Assembly (NCBI GenBank): GCA_013154205.1
Contig: JAADCY010000134.1
Location: 1-14,882 of the forward strand
Direction: 5' to 3'
From: Thermoproteota archaeon
GTDB taxonomy: Archaea; Thermoproteota; Thermoprotei_A; Sulfolobales; Desulfurococcaceae
Length of the DNA stretch: 14,882 bases
Shown here: one piece after another, positions 1 through 7,460 of the stretch
How positions within the stretch are numbered: position 1 is the first letter of the stretch
Layout: every line of letters starts with the position of its first letter
Notes under the pieces: generated by a model
Databases searched by the model: none
Seen by the model: only the letters and a program-made list of their open reading frames with translations
Told to the model about the DNA's origin: nothing
Translations under genes and position numbers: made by a program

Positions 1-10
1 TTTTTATAAT
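1..10 (+). promoter_or_regulatory. TATA-box-like promoter of the solute-binding protein gene
   Basis: The window opens with TTTTTATAAT, an archaeal TATA-like element. A start of transcription about 26 bases downstream would fall near 30-36. That allows either a leaderless message starting at the ATG at 36 or a leader of roughly 28 bases for the ATG at 63. Any BRE lies outside the window, so the element is only partly visible. Confidence 0.5.
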
Positions 11-62
11 CCAATCCCCTCTTTTCTTCACGTAAATGAAAATTGTAATGGGGAGAGTACTC

Positions 63-2309
63 ATGAGATCCAAATATATGCGTGCCCTATCCAAAGGGGC
101 AGCCGCAGCTATAGCTATTATTATAATCATAGGTATTATAGCCGGTGCATATTATTATATGTCACAGAGCCAGCGCACAACTACCACTACGACCACCGCT
201 CCGACCACCACTACGACCCAGTCACCCACTCAGACGCAGACCGCTAGCCCGACTACAACCGCGACTGGCACTCAGACCACCACCGCTCCTCCGAGCCAGA
301 AGCCCCCGATACACACCACCGTCATCTACCTGATCCAGAACGATCCAACCACCAGAGTATTGACTATCAAGAAAGGAGTAGCAGACATGGGTGCAGTGCC
401 CGCTGACCAGCTAAACGCCCTCGCGGGCACAACCTATGATGGAACAAACTTCAAGATCATAAAGCAGGAGATGGGTCTAAGCCTGACAATAGTCTACGTA
501 GTGCTCAACACCTATAAGCCGCCGTTCAACAACCTCCTCGTCAGACAGGCACTGGCCTACGCAACACCCTACAAGATGATCTGGGAGACTGTCTACGCTG
601 GCACAGTCACTAGCCTAGTAGGCGTAATACCCAAGGGCATGCTCGGCTGGACAGACTACAAGGTCAACCAGTACAAGTTCGACCTAGCAAAGGCCAAGGA
701 GCTCATACAGAAGAGCGGAATCAACCCATCACAGTACGTAATAACAATATACTACAACCAGGGCAACACCCAGAGAGCAAAGATCGCAAGCCTACTCTCA
801 CAGTACTGGGGACAGCTAGGATTCAAGGTAATGGTACAGTCACTATCATGGCCACAGCTTCTAGAGAAGACAAGTAAGCCAGACTTCGACGTATACATAA
901 TCGGATGGGCACCCGACTACCTAGACCCTGACGACTACGCTGGACCACTAGTCGGCGGTGGAACACACTTCGACTACGTCCACGTATACCAGGTCAACTC
1001 AGCCTCTGACGTGTCAAAGTATCTCAGCAAGGCAACAGTCATAGACACCCAGAACGCCTACGTAGTAGTTGGACCTGCTGGAACAGGCGCCAGCGTAAGC
1101 GTTAGCGGCAAGCCAATAGTAGTAGTACAGTACAAGCTCTCCGAGAAGCAGACACCTGTACCCAACTGTACCGCTTTCGTCAACATAGACCCTGCATACT
1201 ATAGGAACGTAACCCTAGACGCACTAATACAGGCAGGCAGATACAGCATCGAGTACAAGGTAAGAGAAGCAATCTACCAGGCAGTAGAGAGGATATCCAA
1301 CCTACAGCTACCAATGATATGGCTAGGACAGTACATGGTTGTACGTGACTACTGGGACTGGCTACAGGGAAGATACTACAACCCGATCCTAGCAGAGAGA
1401 TGGGATCTAATATGGGAGAAGCCTATACCCAACCCGCCTAGCATCGGTATAGGCAACTACGTCAACGACGCTCACACACTAGTAATAACAACCATCGGAT
1501 GGCCGCAGAGCTTCGACCCCGCTAAGAGCTACGAGACCTTCGGATGGGAGATCTTCCACGAAATAGGTGACACACTAGTAACATACTGGAAGGCCGAGAC
1601 AACACACGTCGTACCTGACGCAGCAGTAGCTTGGGCATACAACAAGAACGCTACTGAGTGGTTCTTCGTAATAAGAGCAGGCCTAAAGGCATACGACCCC
1701 AACACAGGCAAGGTATACCCTGTCAACGCTACTGACGTACTGTTCACAATATGGAGAATCGCAAGGCTAAAGCTAGACCCATCATGGATGATAACAACAT
1801 TCATCGATGTCAACGCCAGCAGAGTCTACACTGAGAACGAGTTCAACCAGATACTAGCTAAGGGAGGAATCTACGCGACATACAACGGCAAGACCGAGGA
1901 GGTAAAGAGTCTATCACAGCTACTACAGCTATTCGGATACAAGGGCAAGACAGCCGGAGTAGTCATGCTAAAGCTCTACAAGCCATACTCAGCAATACTG
2001 AACATACTAGCCGACCCGTTCACAATGATAATACCAGCCAAGTACCTGTTCGACAACGTACCACAGCTAAAGGGCAAGTACGAGGAAGCAATGAAGGCGG
2101 CACAGTGGGGTAAGAACCCGGCAGCCTGGGCCAAGTACATAGGCAAAGGCGACAAGGAGCCAACACACCAGTTCCTACACACCCACCCGATAGGAACAGG
2201 ACCATACTACGTAGCGAGCTTCAAGCAGGACTCATACATAATACTGAAGCTCAACCCGTACTACTGGAACGCAACACTATGGTATCAGCTATACGGCTAT
2301 AAGCCCTAA
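63..2309 (+). CDS. ABC transporter solute-binding protein, family 5 (DppA/OppA type), circularly permuted, surface-anchored
   Basis: Extracytoplasmic binding protein for a peptide/oligosaccharide-class ABC importer, presumably feeding the dppBCDF-type operon downstream. I chose the ATG at 63 (748 aa) because GGGGAG lies 7 bases before it; an in-frame ATG at 36 would add nine residues. The N terminus is a class III (pilin-like) signal: K11-G12 followed by AAAAIA and a hydrophobic stretch (about 13-32), then a Thr/Ser/Pro stalk (about 39-78). The folded part is in permuted order. Residues about 83-456 match the C-terminal part of E. coli DppA (VRQAL at 160, GW..DYLDPDDY near 281). Residues about 471-748 match the N-terminal part (SFDPA near 484, VNATDVLFT near 554, GTGPYYV near 711, then NPYYW just before the stop). 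Codons favour TAC, TTC and AAC, which suggests high expression. The substrate is unknown: archaeal members of this family bind peptides or oligosaccharides. Confidence 0.93.
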   Translation: MRSKYMRALSKGAAAAIAIIIIIGIIAGAYYYMSQSQRTTTTTTTAPTTTTTQSPTQTQTASPTTTATGTQTTTAPPSQKPPIHTTVIYLIQNDPTTRVLTIKKGVADMGAVPADQLNALAGTTYDGTNFKIIKQEMGLSLTIVYVVLNTYKPPFNNLLVRQALAYATPYKMIWETVYAGTVTSLVGVIPKGMLGWTDYKVNQYKFDLAKAKELIQKSGINPSQYVITIYYNQGNTQRAKIASLLSQYWGQLGFKVMVQSLSWPQLLEKTSKPDFDVYIIGWAPDYLDPDDYAGPLVGGGTHFDYVHVYQVNSASDVSKYLSKATVIDTQNAYVVVGPAGTGASVSVSGKPIVVVQYKLSEKQTPVPNCTAFVNIDPAYYRNVTLDALIQAGRYSIEYKVREAIYQAVERISNLQLPMIWLGQYMVVRDYWDWLQGRYYNPILAERWDLIWEKPIPNPPSIGIGNYVNDAHTLVITTIGWPQSFDPAKSYETFGWEIFHEIGDTLVTYWKAETTHVVPDAAVAWAYNKNATEWFFVIRAGLKAYDPNTGKVYPVNATDVLFTIWRIARLKLDPSWMITTFIDVNASRVYTENEFNQILAKGGIYATYNGKTEEVKSLSQLLQLFGYKGKTAGVVMLKLYKPYSAILNILADPFTMIIPAKYLFDNVPQLKGKYEEAMKAAQWGKNPAAWAKYIGKGDKEPTHQFLHTHPIGTGPYYVASFKQDSYIILKLNPYYWNATLWYQLYGYKP
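177..296 (+). repeat. Thr-rich stalk coding repeat
   Basis: Low-complexity stretch encoding the Thr/Ser/Gln/Pro stalk of the binding protein, dominated by ACN and CCN codons. The 12-mer ACCACTACGACC occurs exactly at 183-194 and again at 207-218, a 24-base offset, which suggests growth by slippage. In archaeal binding proteins such hydroxylated linkers are thought to be glycosylated spacers between the membrane anchor and the binding domain. Confidence 0.75.
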
Positions 2310-2313
2310 CAAG

Positions 2314-2365
2314 GAAAAACATAGGGTTTAAAAACATATTTTTTAAATAAAAGCCAACTCTTTTT
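2314..2365. terminator. Bidirectional T-run terminator between convergent genes
   Basis: The 71-base gap between the convergent binding-protein and beta-propeller genes has T6 at 2339-2344 and T5 at 2361-2365 for the plus strand. For the minus strand it has A5 runs at 2330-2334 and 2314-2318. T-runs without strong hairpins are the usual archaeal termination signal, so both genes probably end here. Confidence 0.6.
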
Positions 2366-2380
2366 CCCCGCTTATCACTA

Positions 2381-4588
2381 TTAGAGCCTTATTTCGCCGA
2401 TCACATTATAATTCTGCATGTCAAGTACAAGGATCTTGTTCTGAGATACCAGGTATAGATCGTTATCGATGTATAGTGATCTAGAACCACCAGGCAATTC
2501 AACTATCTTAATCAGCTCCAATCCATTATCACTATACTGCATCAGGAGGAAGCCGAAACACCAGCGGCACCATACCCCAGTATTAGTGGTTGCTCCTGAT
2601 GCCCAAGCCCATCCACGGCTCAGCGGTATTATGAATACATCCTTATCGGGAATAATGGTGAACGCATGATAATCATATAGTACTGGGGATGTAATGTATC
2701 TCCCTATATTAGCCCTAGAGATCTCTACTACGTGTGCTGGGTCACTGATATTGTATAATGATACTGTAAGGTTTCCTCTATCAACTCCTATGCCGAGTAG
2801 TAAGCCGTCTTTTAGAGGATGCAGGTACACGTTATAACCTGGTATTTTCAGATACCCGACGATTTTTGGATGATATGGATCCTTAATGCTGATTGCGAAG
2901 AGTGGGTCAATATTACGATACGTTACGAGTATGAATAAGTCGCCTATCATTCTAGCAGTCTTGATATCCTCACCGAGGGCGATGTTATTTATCAGTGAGA
3001 CTGTTTTCAGTGTATCGAGGTCGACTATTGCGAGCTGATTAGCTCTATACACCCTCCTATAACCTATTATTACGATCGGCTTACTATTTGTTTGAGTATT
3101 GACATTCACTGTTGTCGTGATTACTTTTCTCTCCCCATTAGGACCTGTAATTATGATACTTATACTACCTGTTCCCGATGGCTGCACTGGTCTATAGTTA
3201 TAGACATTGATCGTAGGTATTATCTTCATATAGTTTGTTGCTACGACAAAGTATTTGTTCTTATATTCATCCATGCAGAACTGGTTGTGGAGTGTACCAT
3301 TGATGCTGAATTCTCCTTTGTATGTTATCTTGACCCCGTCAATGTTGAATACGTAGAATCTCGATGCTGGCATGATAACCTTGTTCTCTGTCAGCTCGTT
3401 TACTGTAACGATCAGTTTCTCGGCTTTATCAGTTGGCAGTGACCCTATGTAGTTTTGGAATATTTTGTAGGCCTCCATTATTGACTGGTATGTATTGTTC
3501 TTTAGAAGTCCAGCTATATTTGATGCGATGTTCTTTGGTAATAGCTGGACTGAAGCATTTAGGACTATTTTCACTGTCGTCATGTACATACTTTCTACTG
3601 GTGAGACCACTATAAGATGATTATAGGACATGTAGATTTTCGATGCTGAGTTCATGAGTAGTGATACAACATTATACTTCAGGGTCTTAGTATTTATTGC
3701 CATGATATTGGTATAAGTTGACGGGGGATTAGAAGCTAATAATATATTATGTATTGGAATAGGCTCGTTATTTATGATCGGAATAAGGTCTTCATCATTA
3801 ATCGGCTGAGCCGCCACAACATACACGATGCCACGATATAGCCTAGCACTGATTAAATGCCCTGATAAGCTGAATGTCTTGACAAGCACTGGTTTCTCAG
3901 GATTAGTGATGTTGATCAGCGATATGATTGTTAATTCAGTATTACGTAGAGGCTTCTCTATTGGCTCGCCAAGTATAATTATGTTCATCGAGGTCTTGTT
4001 CGACATTATTACTGCAAGCGTGTTGTTCTCAAGCAGTAATCCTGCTATCGTATGATTCATTTCTAGAACTGATACTACCTTCTTATGAATAGGGTCAACA
4101 AGATATATTTTGTCCCCATTCGCTACGGCTATTATTTTTCCATTGGTCTTAACTATATCTGGTTCGTCTATCCCGGCGACCTGAACATTTGTTCCCGAAT
4201 ACTGTACTGAACCCATCTTACTGATTGAGCCAGAAACTGATGATATTCCACCAGATAAGGTAGATACAGCGGTTACTAGTAATGGATAGGGCTGATATAT
4301 TCCCCCTTCTCTTGTATAGCTTGCCCCGGCCTCCTCTGTCCTTAGTATTGATTCTAGATATGTTATTAATTCCTTATATGATGAGAATCTAACAAGGTTT
4401 GCAGCTATGACGGGCTGAGGTATAATTGATGGTTGTACCGCGTTGTTCGCAGGGCTTGGCTGGATAGGGGTCGGTATGGTCGTCGTTAACGGCGTTGCCC
4501 CTTGCTGCCAGAATAATAGCCCAGCTATTGGTACTAGGATGCCTATTGCCAGAGCTAGTGCTGCAAACACAAATATTCTCCTACTCAT
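2381..4588 (-). CDS. Secreted beta-propeller domain protein (Beta_propel family, COG4880-like)
   Basis: Predicted extracytoplasmic protein with a beta-propeller fold; the family has no firm biochemical role. An N-terminal signal or anchor segment (IFVFAALALAIGILVPIAGL) is followed by a Thr/Pro-rich linker. The family hallmark VAGIDEPDIVKTNGKI lies near residues 137-152. The C-terminal hallmark DPLFAISIKDPYHPKIVG, followed by IPGYNVYLHPLKDG and LLLGIG, lies near 555-600. I place the start at the ATG at 4588 (735 aa), because GGTGAG lies 4 bases before it and the TATA-like element at 4624-4633 would start transcription near 4603. The ATG at 4621 (746 aa) would then lie upstream of the message. 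It diverges from the membrane-bound regulator gene and sits between the binding protein and the permeases, so a role in surface substrate handling is possible but unproven. A Cys pair (WCRWC) lies near the C terminus. Confidence 0.87.
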   Translation of the reverse strand: MSRRIFVFAALALAIGILVPIAGLLFWQQGATPLTTTIPTPIQPSPANNAVQPSIIPQPVIAANLVRFSSYKELITYLESILRTEEAGASYTREGGIYQPYPLLVTAVSTLSGGISSVSGSISKMGSVQYSGTNVQVAGIDEPDIVKTNGKIIAVANGDKIYLVDPIHKKVVSVLEMNHTIAGLLLENNTLAVIMSNKTSMNIIILGEPIEKPLRNTELTIISLINITNPEKPVLVKTFSLSGHLISARLYRGIVYVVAAQPINDEDLIPIINNEPIPIHNILLASNPPSTYTNIMAINTKTLKYNVVSLLMNSASKIYMSYNHLIVVSPVESMYMTTVKIVLNASVQLLPKNIASNIAGLLKNNTYQSIMEAYKIFQNYIGSLPTDKAEKLIVTVNELTENKVIMPASRFYVFNIDGVKITYKGEFSINGTLHNQFCMDEYKNKYFVVATNYMKIIPTINVYNYRPVQPSGTGSISIIITGPNGERKVITTTVNVNTQTNSKPIVIIGYRRVYRANQLAIVDLDTLKTVSLINNIALGEDIKTARMIGDLFILVTYRNIDPLFAISIKDPYHPKIVGYLKIPGYNVYLHPLKDGLLLGIGVDRGNLTVSLYNISDPAHVVEISRANIGRYITSPVLYDYHAFTIIPDKDVFIIPLSRGWAWASGATTNTGVWCRWCFGFLLMQYSDNGLELIKIVELPGGSRSLYIDNDLYLVSQNKILVLDMQNYNVIGEIRL

Positions 4589-4594
4589 CCATCT

Positions 4595-4615
4595 CACCCA
4601 AAGGGATACTGGGTG
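4595..4615. repeat. Inverted repeat overlapping the ribosome binding site region of the beta-propeller gene
   Basis: CACCCA, nine bases, then TGGGTG: perfect 6-base arms. On the minus strand the downstream arm contains the GGTG of the proposed Shine-Dalgarno sequence at 4593-4598. It may be a protein-binding site over the transcription start. It could be a hairpin hiding the ribosome site if transcription begins further upstream than estimated. Six-base arms can also arise by chance. Confidence 0.35.
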
Positions 4616-4623
4616 TTTCATAA

Positions 4624-4633
4624 CATTTATTAT
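4624..4633 (-). promoter_or_regulatory. TATA-like promoter of the beta-propeller gene
   Basis: Read on the minus strand this is CATAATAAAT, about 40 bases upstream of the ATG at 4588. That places the predicted transcription start near 4603 with a leader of about 15 bases, and this spacing is the main reason for preferring the shorter protein. Confidence 0.5.
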
Positions 4634-4640
4634 GAAGGCT

Positions 4641-4656
4641 TGGACACAGCTGTCCA
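4641..4656. promoter_or_regulatory. Inverted repeat, candidate operator in the divergent promoter
   Basis: TGGACA-CAGC-TGTCCA: perfect 6-base arms with a 4-base spacer. It lies just upstream of the beta-propeller TATA-like element and 34 bases before the regulator start codon. The position between a winged-helix regulator and its divergent neighbour is typical of an autoregulatory operator. That the regulator binds here is inference. Confidence 0.5.
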
Positions 4657-4689
4657 GTTTTCGAACACGGCAAAAGATATGAGTATACC

Positions 4690-5130
4690 ATGGCCAACAC
4701 TTTAACCCGGTATATGGCTATGAAGAAAAATAGGCTCGATAAGACCCAGCTAAGGATTTACGCGTGCCTGCTCGAGGCAAATAAGCCTTTGAGCGTTAGG
4801 GAAATAGCTTCTGCTATCGGTATCGCTCCTAGTAGCGTCCATTATCATCTAAAGAGAATGATCGATGCAGGCCTTGTCAAGCGTGTACCTGAAGGATTCG
4901 TGGTTGGGAGGATCATTAATATTGAGGGATATGTTCATGTAGGCCATAAATTACTGCCTAGGATAATGATTTATGGATTCTTTTTTCTGGGTTTGTGTAT
5001 AGGTGAGTTAATAGTTATTGTTTTGAAAGGATTATCGTTTGACCGCGCAATGACGCTGGGCGTATCCCTGGTATCGTCCGTATTATTCTTTTTAGAAGGT
5101 ATAAGGATTAGGAGGGAACTGCTAGGCTAG
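4690..5130 (+). CDS. Membrane-tethered winged-helix transcriptional regulator
   Basis: 146-residue one-component regulator. Residues about 16-75 form an ArsR/MarR-like winged helix; the recognition region reads IGIAPSSVHYHLKRMIDAGLV, preceded by PLSVREIASA and followed by a short wing (RVPEGFVVGR). Two hydrophobic segments follow, at about 88-112 and 119-137, ending in a basic tail (RIRRELLG). This predicts an N-terminal DNA-binding domain in the cytoplasm held at the membrane by a two-helix hairpin. There is no separate ligand domain, so a signal would have to act through the membrane segment or a partner. No clear Shine-Dalgarno sequence precedes the ATG at 4690; an in-frame ATG at 4714 would leave the domain intact. 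It diverges from the beta-propeller gene across about 100 bases holding an inverted repeat, and the dpp operon follows, so it may control either or both. Confidence 0.82.
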   Translation: MANTLTRYMAMKKNRLDKTQLRIYACLLEANKPLSVREIASAIGIAPSSVHYHLKRMIDAGLVKRVPEGFVVGRIINIEGYVHVGHKLLPRIMIYGFFFLGLCIGELIVIVLKGLSFDRAMTLGVSLVSSVLFFLEGIRIRRELLG

Positions 5131-5165
5131 AATTGATTCTTTTCTTGGGCGTGACACTTATTACA

Positions 5166-5182
5166 ATGTTATGTAGTAACAT
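5166..5182. repeat. Inverted repeat between regulator and permease operon
   Basis: ATGTTA-TGTAG-TAACAT: perfect 6-base arms with a 5-base spacer, in the 198-base gap between the regulator and the first permease. No T-run follows directly, so a protein-binding site is as likely as a terminator hairpin. The arms differ from the repeat at 4641-4656. Confidence 0.3.
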
Positions 5183-5252
5183 ATTAATTGAAACTTTACA
5201 GCACTGGTAACCATATCCGTACTGGGAATTAGTTTTATTTAGGAACAACACG

Positions 5253-5261
5253 GTTATAAAC
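5253..5261 (+). promoter_or_regulatory. TATA-like promoter of the dppBCDF-type operon
   Basis: GTTATAAAC lies about 70 bases upstream of the permease start. Transcription would begin near 5283 with a leader of roughly 45 bases that includes the ribosome site at 5318-5323. A second AT-rich candidate (TTTTATTTAG) lies at 5233-5242. The rest of the 5131-5328 gap holds an inverted repeat and no gene that I can see. Confidence 0.45.
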
Positions 5262-5328
5262 GGAATCGTATTACCTGTGGAACAAGTATGGGACACACGC
5301 ATATGGGAGCACCGGATGGGTGAACTTA

Positions 5329-6327
5329 ATGGCGGATATCAAGCGCTTCCTAGCCCGTAGAGCACTGACCTTCATACCAACACTAATAGGTGTCACCTTC
5401 CTCGCATACATAATAGCATTCGCCATCCCCGCCAACCCTGCACAGGCATGGGCTGGCGGTATCAAGGCCAACCCCCAGGTAGTTCATGAAATAATAAAAG
5501 AATATCATCTCAACGATCCATGGTATGTCCAGTACTACTACTTCATGAAAGGCATACTGACAAACTCCATAATAGACCCTCGTTGGGGATACCCGGTAAT
5601 GACCTATATGTTGTCTAGATTTCCCATTACTTTTCAGCTAACATTATTCGCATTATTCTTCCTAATAGTACTGGGTATCCCCCTCGGAATAATATCTGCT
5701 CTAAAGAAGGACTCCTGGATAGATGCATTGGTTAGGACATGGGCACTAGTAGGAGTATCCGTGCCGATATTCTGGCTGGGATACATTTTCATCTACATCT
5801 TCTTCTACCAGCTAGGATGGATCAACATCGCCGGTATACCCTACCCCAAAGTACACATAACGGGAGTACCAATCATTGATGCATTGCTGAGCGGTGAATG
5901 GAACATCGTATGGGAGAATATACAGAGATTCATACTGCCAGGATTCACCCTCGGATTCGCAGGAATAGGCGTTATAGCAAGGCTTGTCAGAAACAGCTTC
6001 CTAGAAGCAATAAACAGCGACTTCATATACTTCGCTAGAATGCGTGGCCTCAAACACCGCAGAATAATGACGCACGCCCTAAGGAACGCCCTTGTACCAG
6101 TAGTAACTGTACTAGGACTACAGTTCGGTGGACTACTGGGCGGAGCACCGATCACGGAGACAGTGTTCAGCATACCCGGTATGGGCCGCGCAATGGTGGA
6201 CGCTATATTCTACATGGACTTCCCACTACTAATTGCTGGTACTTTTCTCGTAGCAATAATCTATGTAATCACTAACCTGATCGTCGACATACTATACGCA
6301 ATAATAGATCCGAGGGTGAGGTTCTGA
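5329..6327 (+). CDS. dppB: ABC transporter permease, DppB/OppB family
   Basis: First of the two integral membrane subunits of a peptide/oligosaccharide-class ABC importer. I chose the ATG at 5329 (332 aa) because GGGTGA at 5318-5323 sits five bases before it; the GTG at 5320 would add three residues. The protein opens with a basic stretch and a first membrane helix (FIPTLIGVTFLAYIIAFAIP), then the large periplasmic-side loop typical of DppB. Further helices follow, and a cytoplasmic coupling (EAA) loop reads FARMRGLKHRRIMTHALRNA, which docks on the ATPases. The C terminus, DILYAIIDPRVRF, is the classic family ending. The stop and the next start overlap as TGATG, so translation is probably coupled. 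The symbol denotes the family; the transported substrate cannot be read from the sequence. Confidence 0.92.
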   Translation: MADIKRFLARRALTFIPTLIGVTFLAYIIAFAIPANPAQAWAGGIKANPQVVHEIIKEYHLNDPWYVQYYYFMKGILTNSIIDPRWGYPVMTYMLSRFPITFQLTLFALFFLIVLGIPLGIISALKKDSWIDALVRTWALVGVSVPIFWLGYIFIYIFFYQLGWINIAGIPYPKVHITGVPIIDALLSGEWNIVWENIQRFILPGFTLGFAGIGVIARLVRNSFLEAINSDFIYFARMRGLKHRRIMTHALRNALVPVVTVLGLQFGGLLGGAPITETVFSIPGMGRAMVDAIFYMDFPLLIAGTFLVAIIYVITNLIVDILYAIIDPRVRF

Positions 6328-7460
6328 TGTCAGCGGAAGAAGTATATGAGAAAAAGATCCTTGACAGATTCAGTGATGCTCTAATAGCTTTCATAGTCAA
6401 GATTATAACGTTGTTCAAGAAAGACTGGGCCAAGAAGAACAAGAGCAGGATAGATGAATGGAGACTAATGCTTTACGCTCTGAACCGCAGCCCGATCGGA
6501 ATAGCAGGCCTAGTACTAGGCCTAGGATTCGTGGTCATAGGAATAATAGGTCCCTGGATAGCTCCACACAGCTACGACTTCTCATACATCATGGCTACAG
6601 GAAACTATCAGAAATACTATCTAGCACCCCCAGGCACGGGAGGAGCAATACTTGGAACAGACGATCTCGGCAGAGACCTGTTCAGCCTACTACTTTATGG
6701 CGCTAGAGTATCGCTCATGGCAACAGTATTAGTACTACCAATAGGTATAACGATAGGAATAATCATAGGCCTAGTAGCAGGATACTATGGAGGAGTAGTA
6801 GACGAAGTACTGATGAGGCTGACAGACGTATTCCTAGCATTCCCCGGCCTAATCCTAGCACTAGCATTCAGCAGCGCATTAACACAGAGAATAGCATTTG
6901 CAATAGCGCGTAGTCAATTATTGACAAGCCTTGTATCAGCTTTGTTTGGAGTAAAACCTGTCGACGCGCTAAATGTGGCGCCGATCCTATCAATTATCGT
7001 TGCATTATGGATCGTGTGGTGGCCCGGCTATGCAAGAGTAACAAGAGGATTAACGCTACAGGAGAAGAACAACGTATACGTAGAGGCTTCAAAAGCGCTA
7101 GGGCTTAGTTCGCCGGCAATCATGTTCCGCCACATTCTACCCAACATTCTAGGCCCGATCATAGTGATGATGACGCTCGACATCGGTGGCGTTATCCTAA
7201 CAGAGGCTGGCCTAAGCTTCCTAATGGGAGCCATGGTGAAGATCCCTGACTGGGGAGCAATAGTGCAGGCGGGATCACAGTATCTCGTCCAGGGCAAGTG
7301 GTGGCTGGTGATATTCCCAGGACTAGCGATACTGATCTCAGTGCTTGGATGGAACCTCTTCGGAGACAGCCTAAGAGACATCCTAGATCCGAGGACACGT
7401 AGAAGCATCGAGTTCAAGATCAAGAAGAGGAAGAAGAGAAGGGAGGGTGAAGAGCAGTGA
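6327..7460 (+). CDS. dppC: ABC transporter permease, DppC/OppC family
   Basis: Second membrane subunit of the importer, 377 aa, somewhat longer than the roughly 300 of bacterial DppC. The extra length is a charged cytoplasmic N-terminal extension of about 55 residues (ending near RIDEWRLMLYALNRSP) and a hydrophobic insert around residues 190-225. Family motifs are LGTDDLGRDLFSLLLYGAR (the conserved DppC segment just before the core helices), LTDVFLAFPGLILALA, and the coupling loop YVEASKALGLSSPAIMFRHI followed by LPN. The C terminus is strongly basic (KIKKRKKRR). Start and stop overlap both neighbours by a few bases, showing tight operon packing with the permease before and the ATPase after. 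Confidence 0.92.
   Translation: MSAEEVYEKKILDRFSDALIAFIVKIITLFKKDWAKKNKSRIDEWRLMLYALNRSPIGIAGLVLGLGFVVIGIIGPWIAPHSYDFSYIMATGNYQKYYLAPPGTGGAILGTDDLGRDLFSLLLYGARVSLMATVLVLPIGITIGIIIGLVAGYYGGVVDEVLMRLTDVFLAFPGLILALAFSSALTQRIAFAIARSQLLTSLVSALFGVKPVDALNVAPILSIIVALWIVWWPGYARVTRGLTLQEKNNVYVEASKALGLSSPAIMFRHILPNILGPIIVMMTLDIGGVILTEAGLSFLMGAMVKIPDWGAIVQAGSQYLVQGKWWLVIFPGLAILISVLGWNLFGDSLRDILDPRTRRSIEFKIKKRKKRREGEEQ

Noticed and set aside
145..333. Pro/Arg-rich reading frame inside the stalk region
   Set aside because: It is a second frame of the low-complexity ACN/CCN codons of the Thr-rich stalk; it has no ribosome site and its composition is an artefact of the repeat.
63..2309. Binding protein as a fusion of two different truncated binding proteins, or a frameshifted gene
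   Set aside because: The two halves are complementary rather than overlapping, the reading frame is open throughout, and codon use is uniform across the junction near 1430-1461, so a single permuted protein explains it better.
3092..3442. Plus-strand frame opposite the beta-propeller gene
   Set aside because: Cys/Tyr/His-rich random-looking translation opposite a protein with clear family motifs.
5131..5328. Possible tRNA, small RNA or small gene in the largest intergenic gap
   Set aside because: No cloverleaf, no C/D-box pair and no credible open frame; only an inverted repeat and TATA-like sequences were found.
5841..7423. Open frames antisense to the permease genes (5841-6173, 7028-7423)
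   Set aside because: They are opposite the conserved coupling loops of DppB and DppC and have no promoter or ribosome site.
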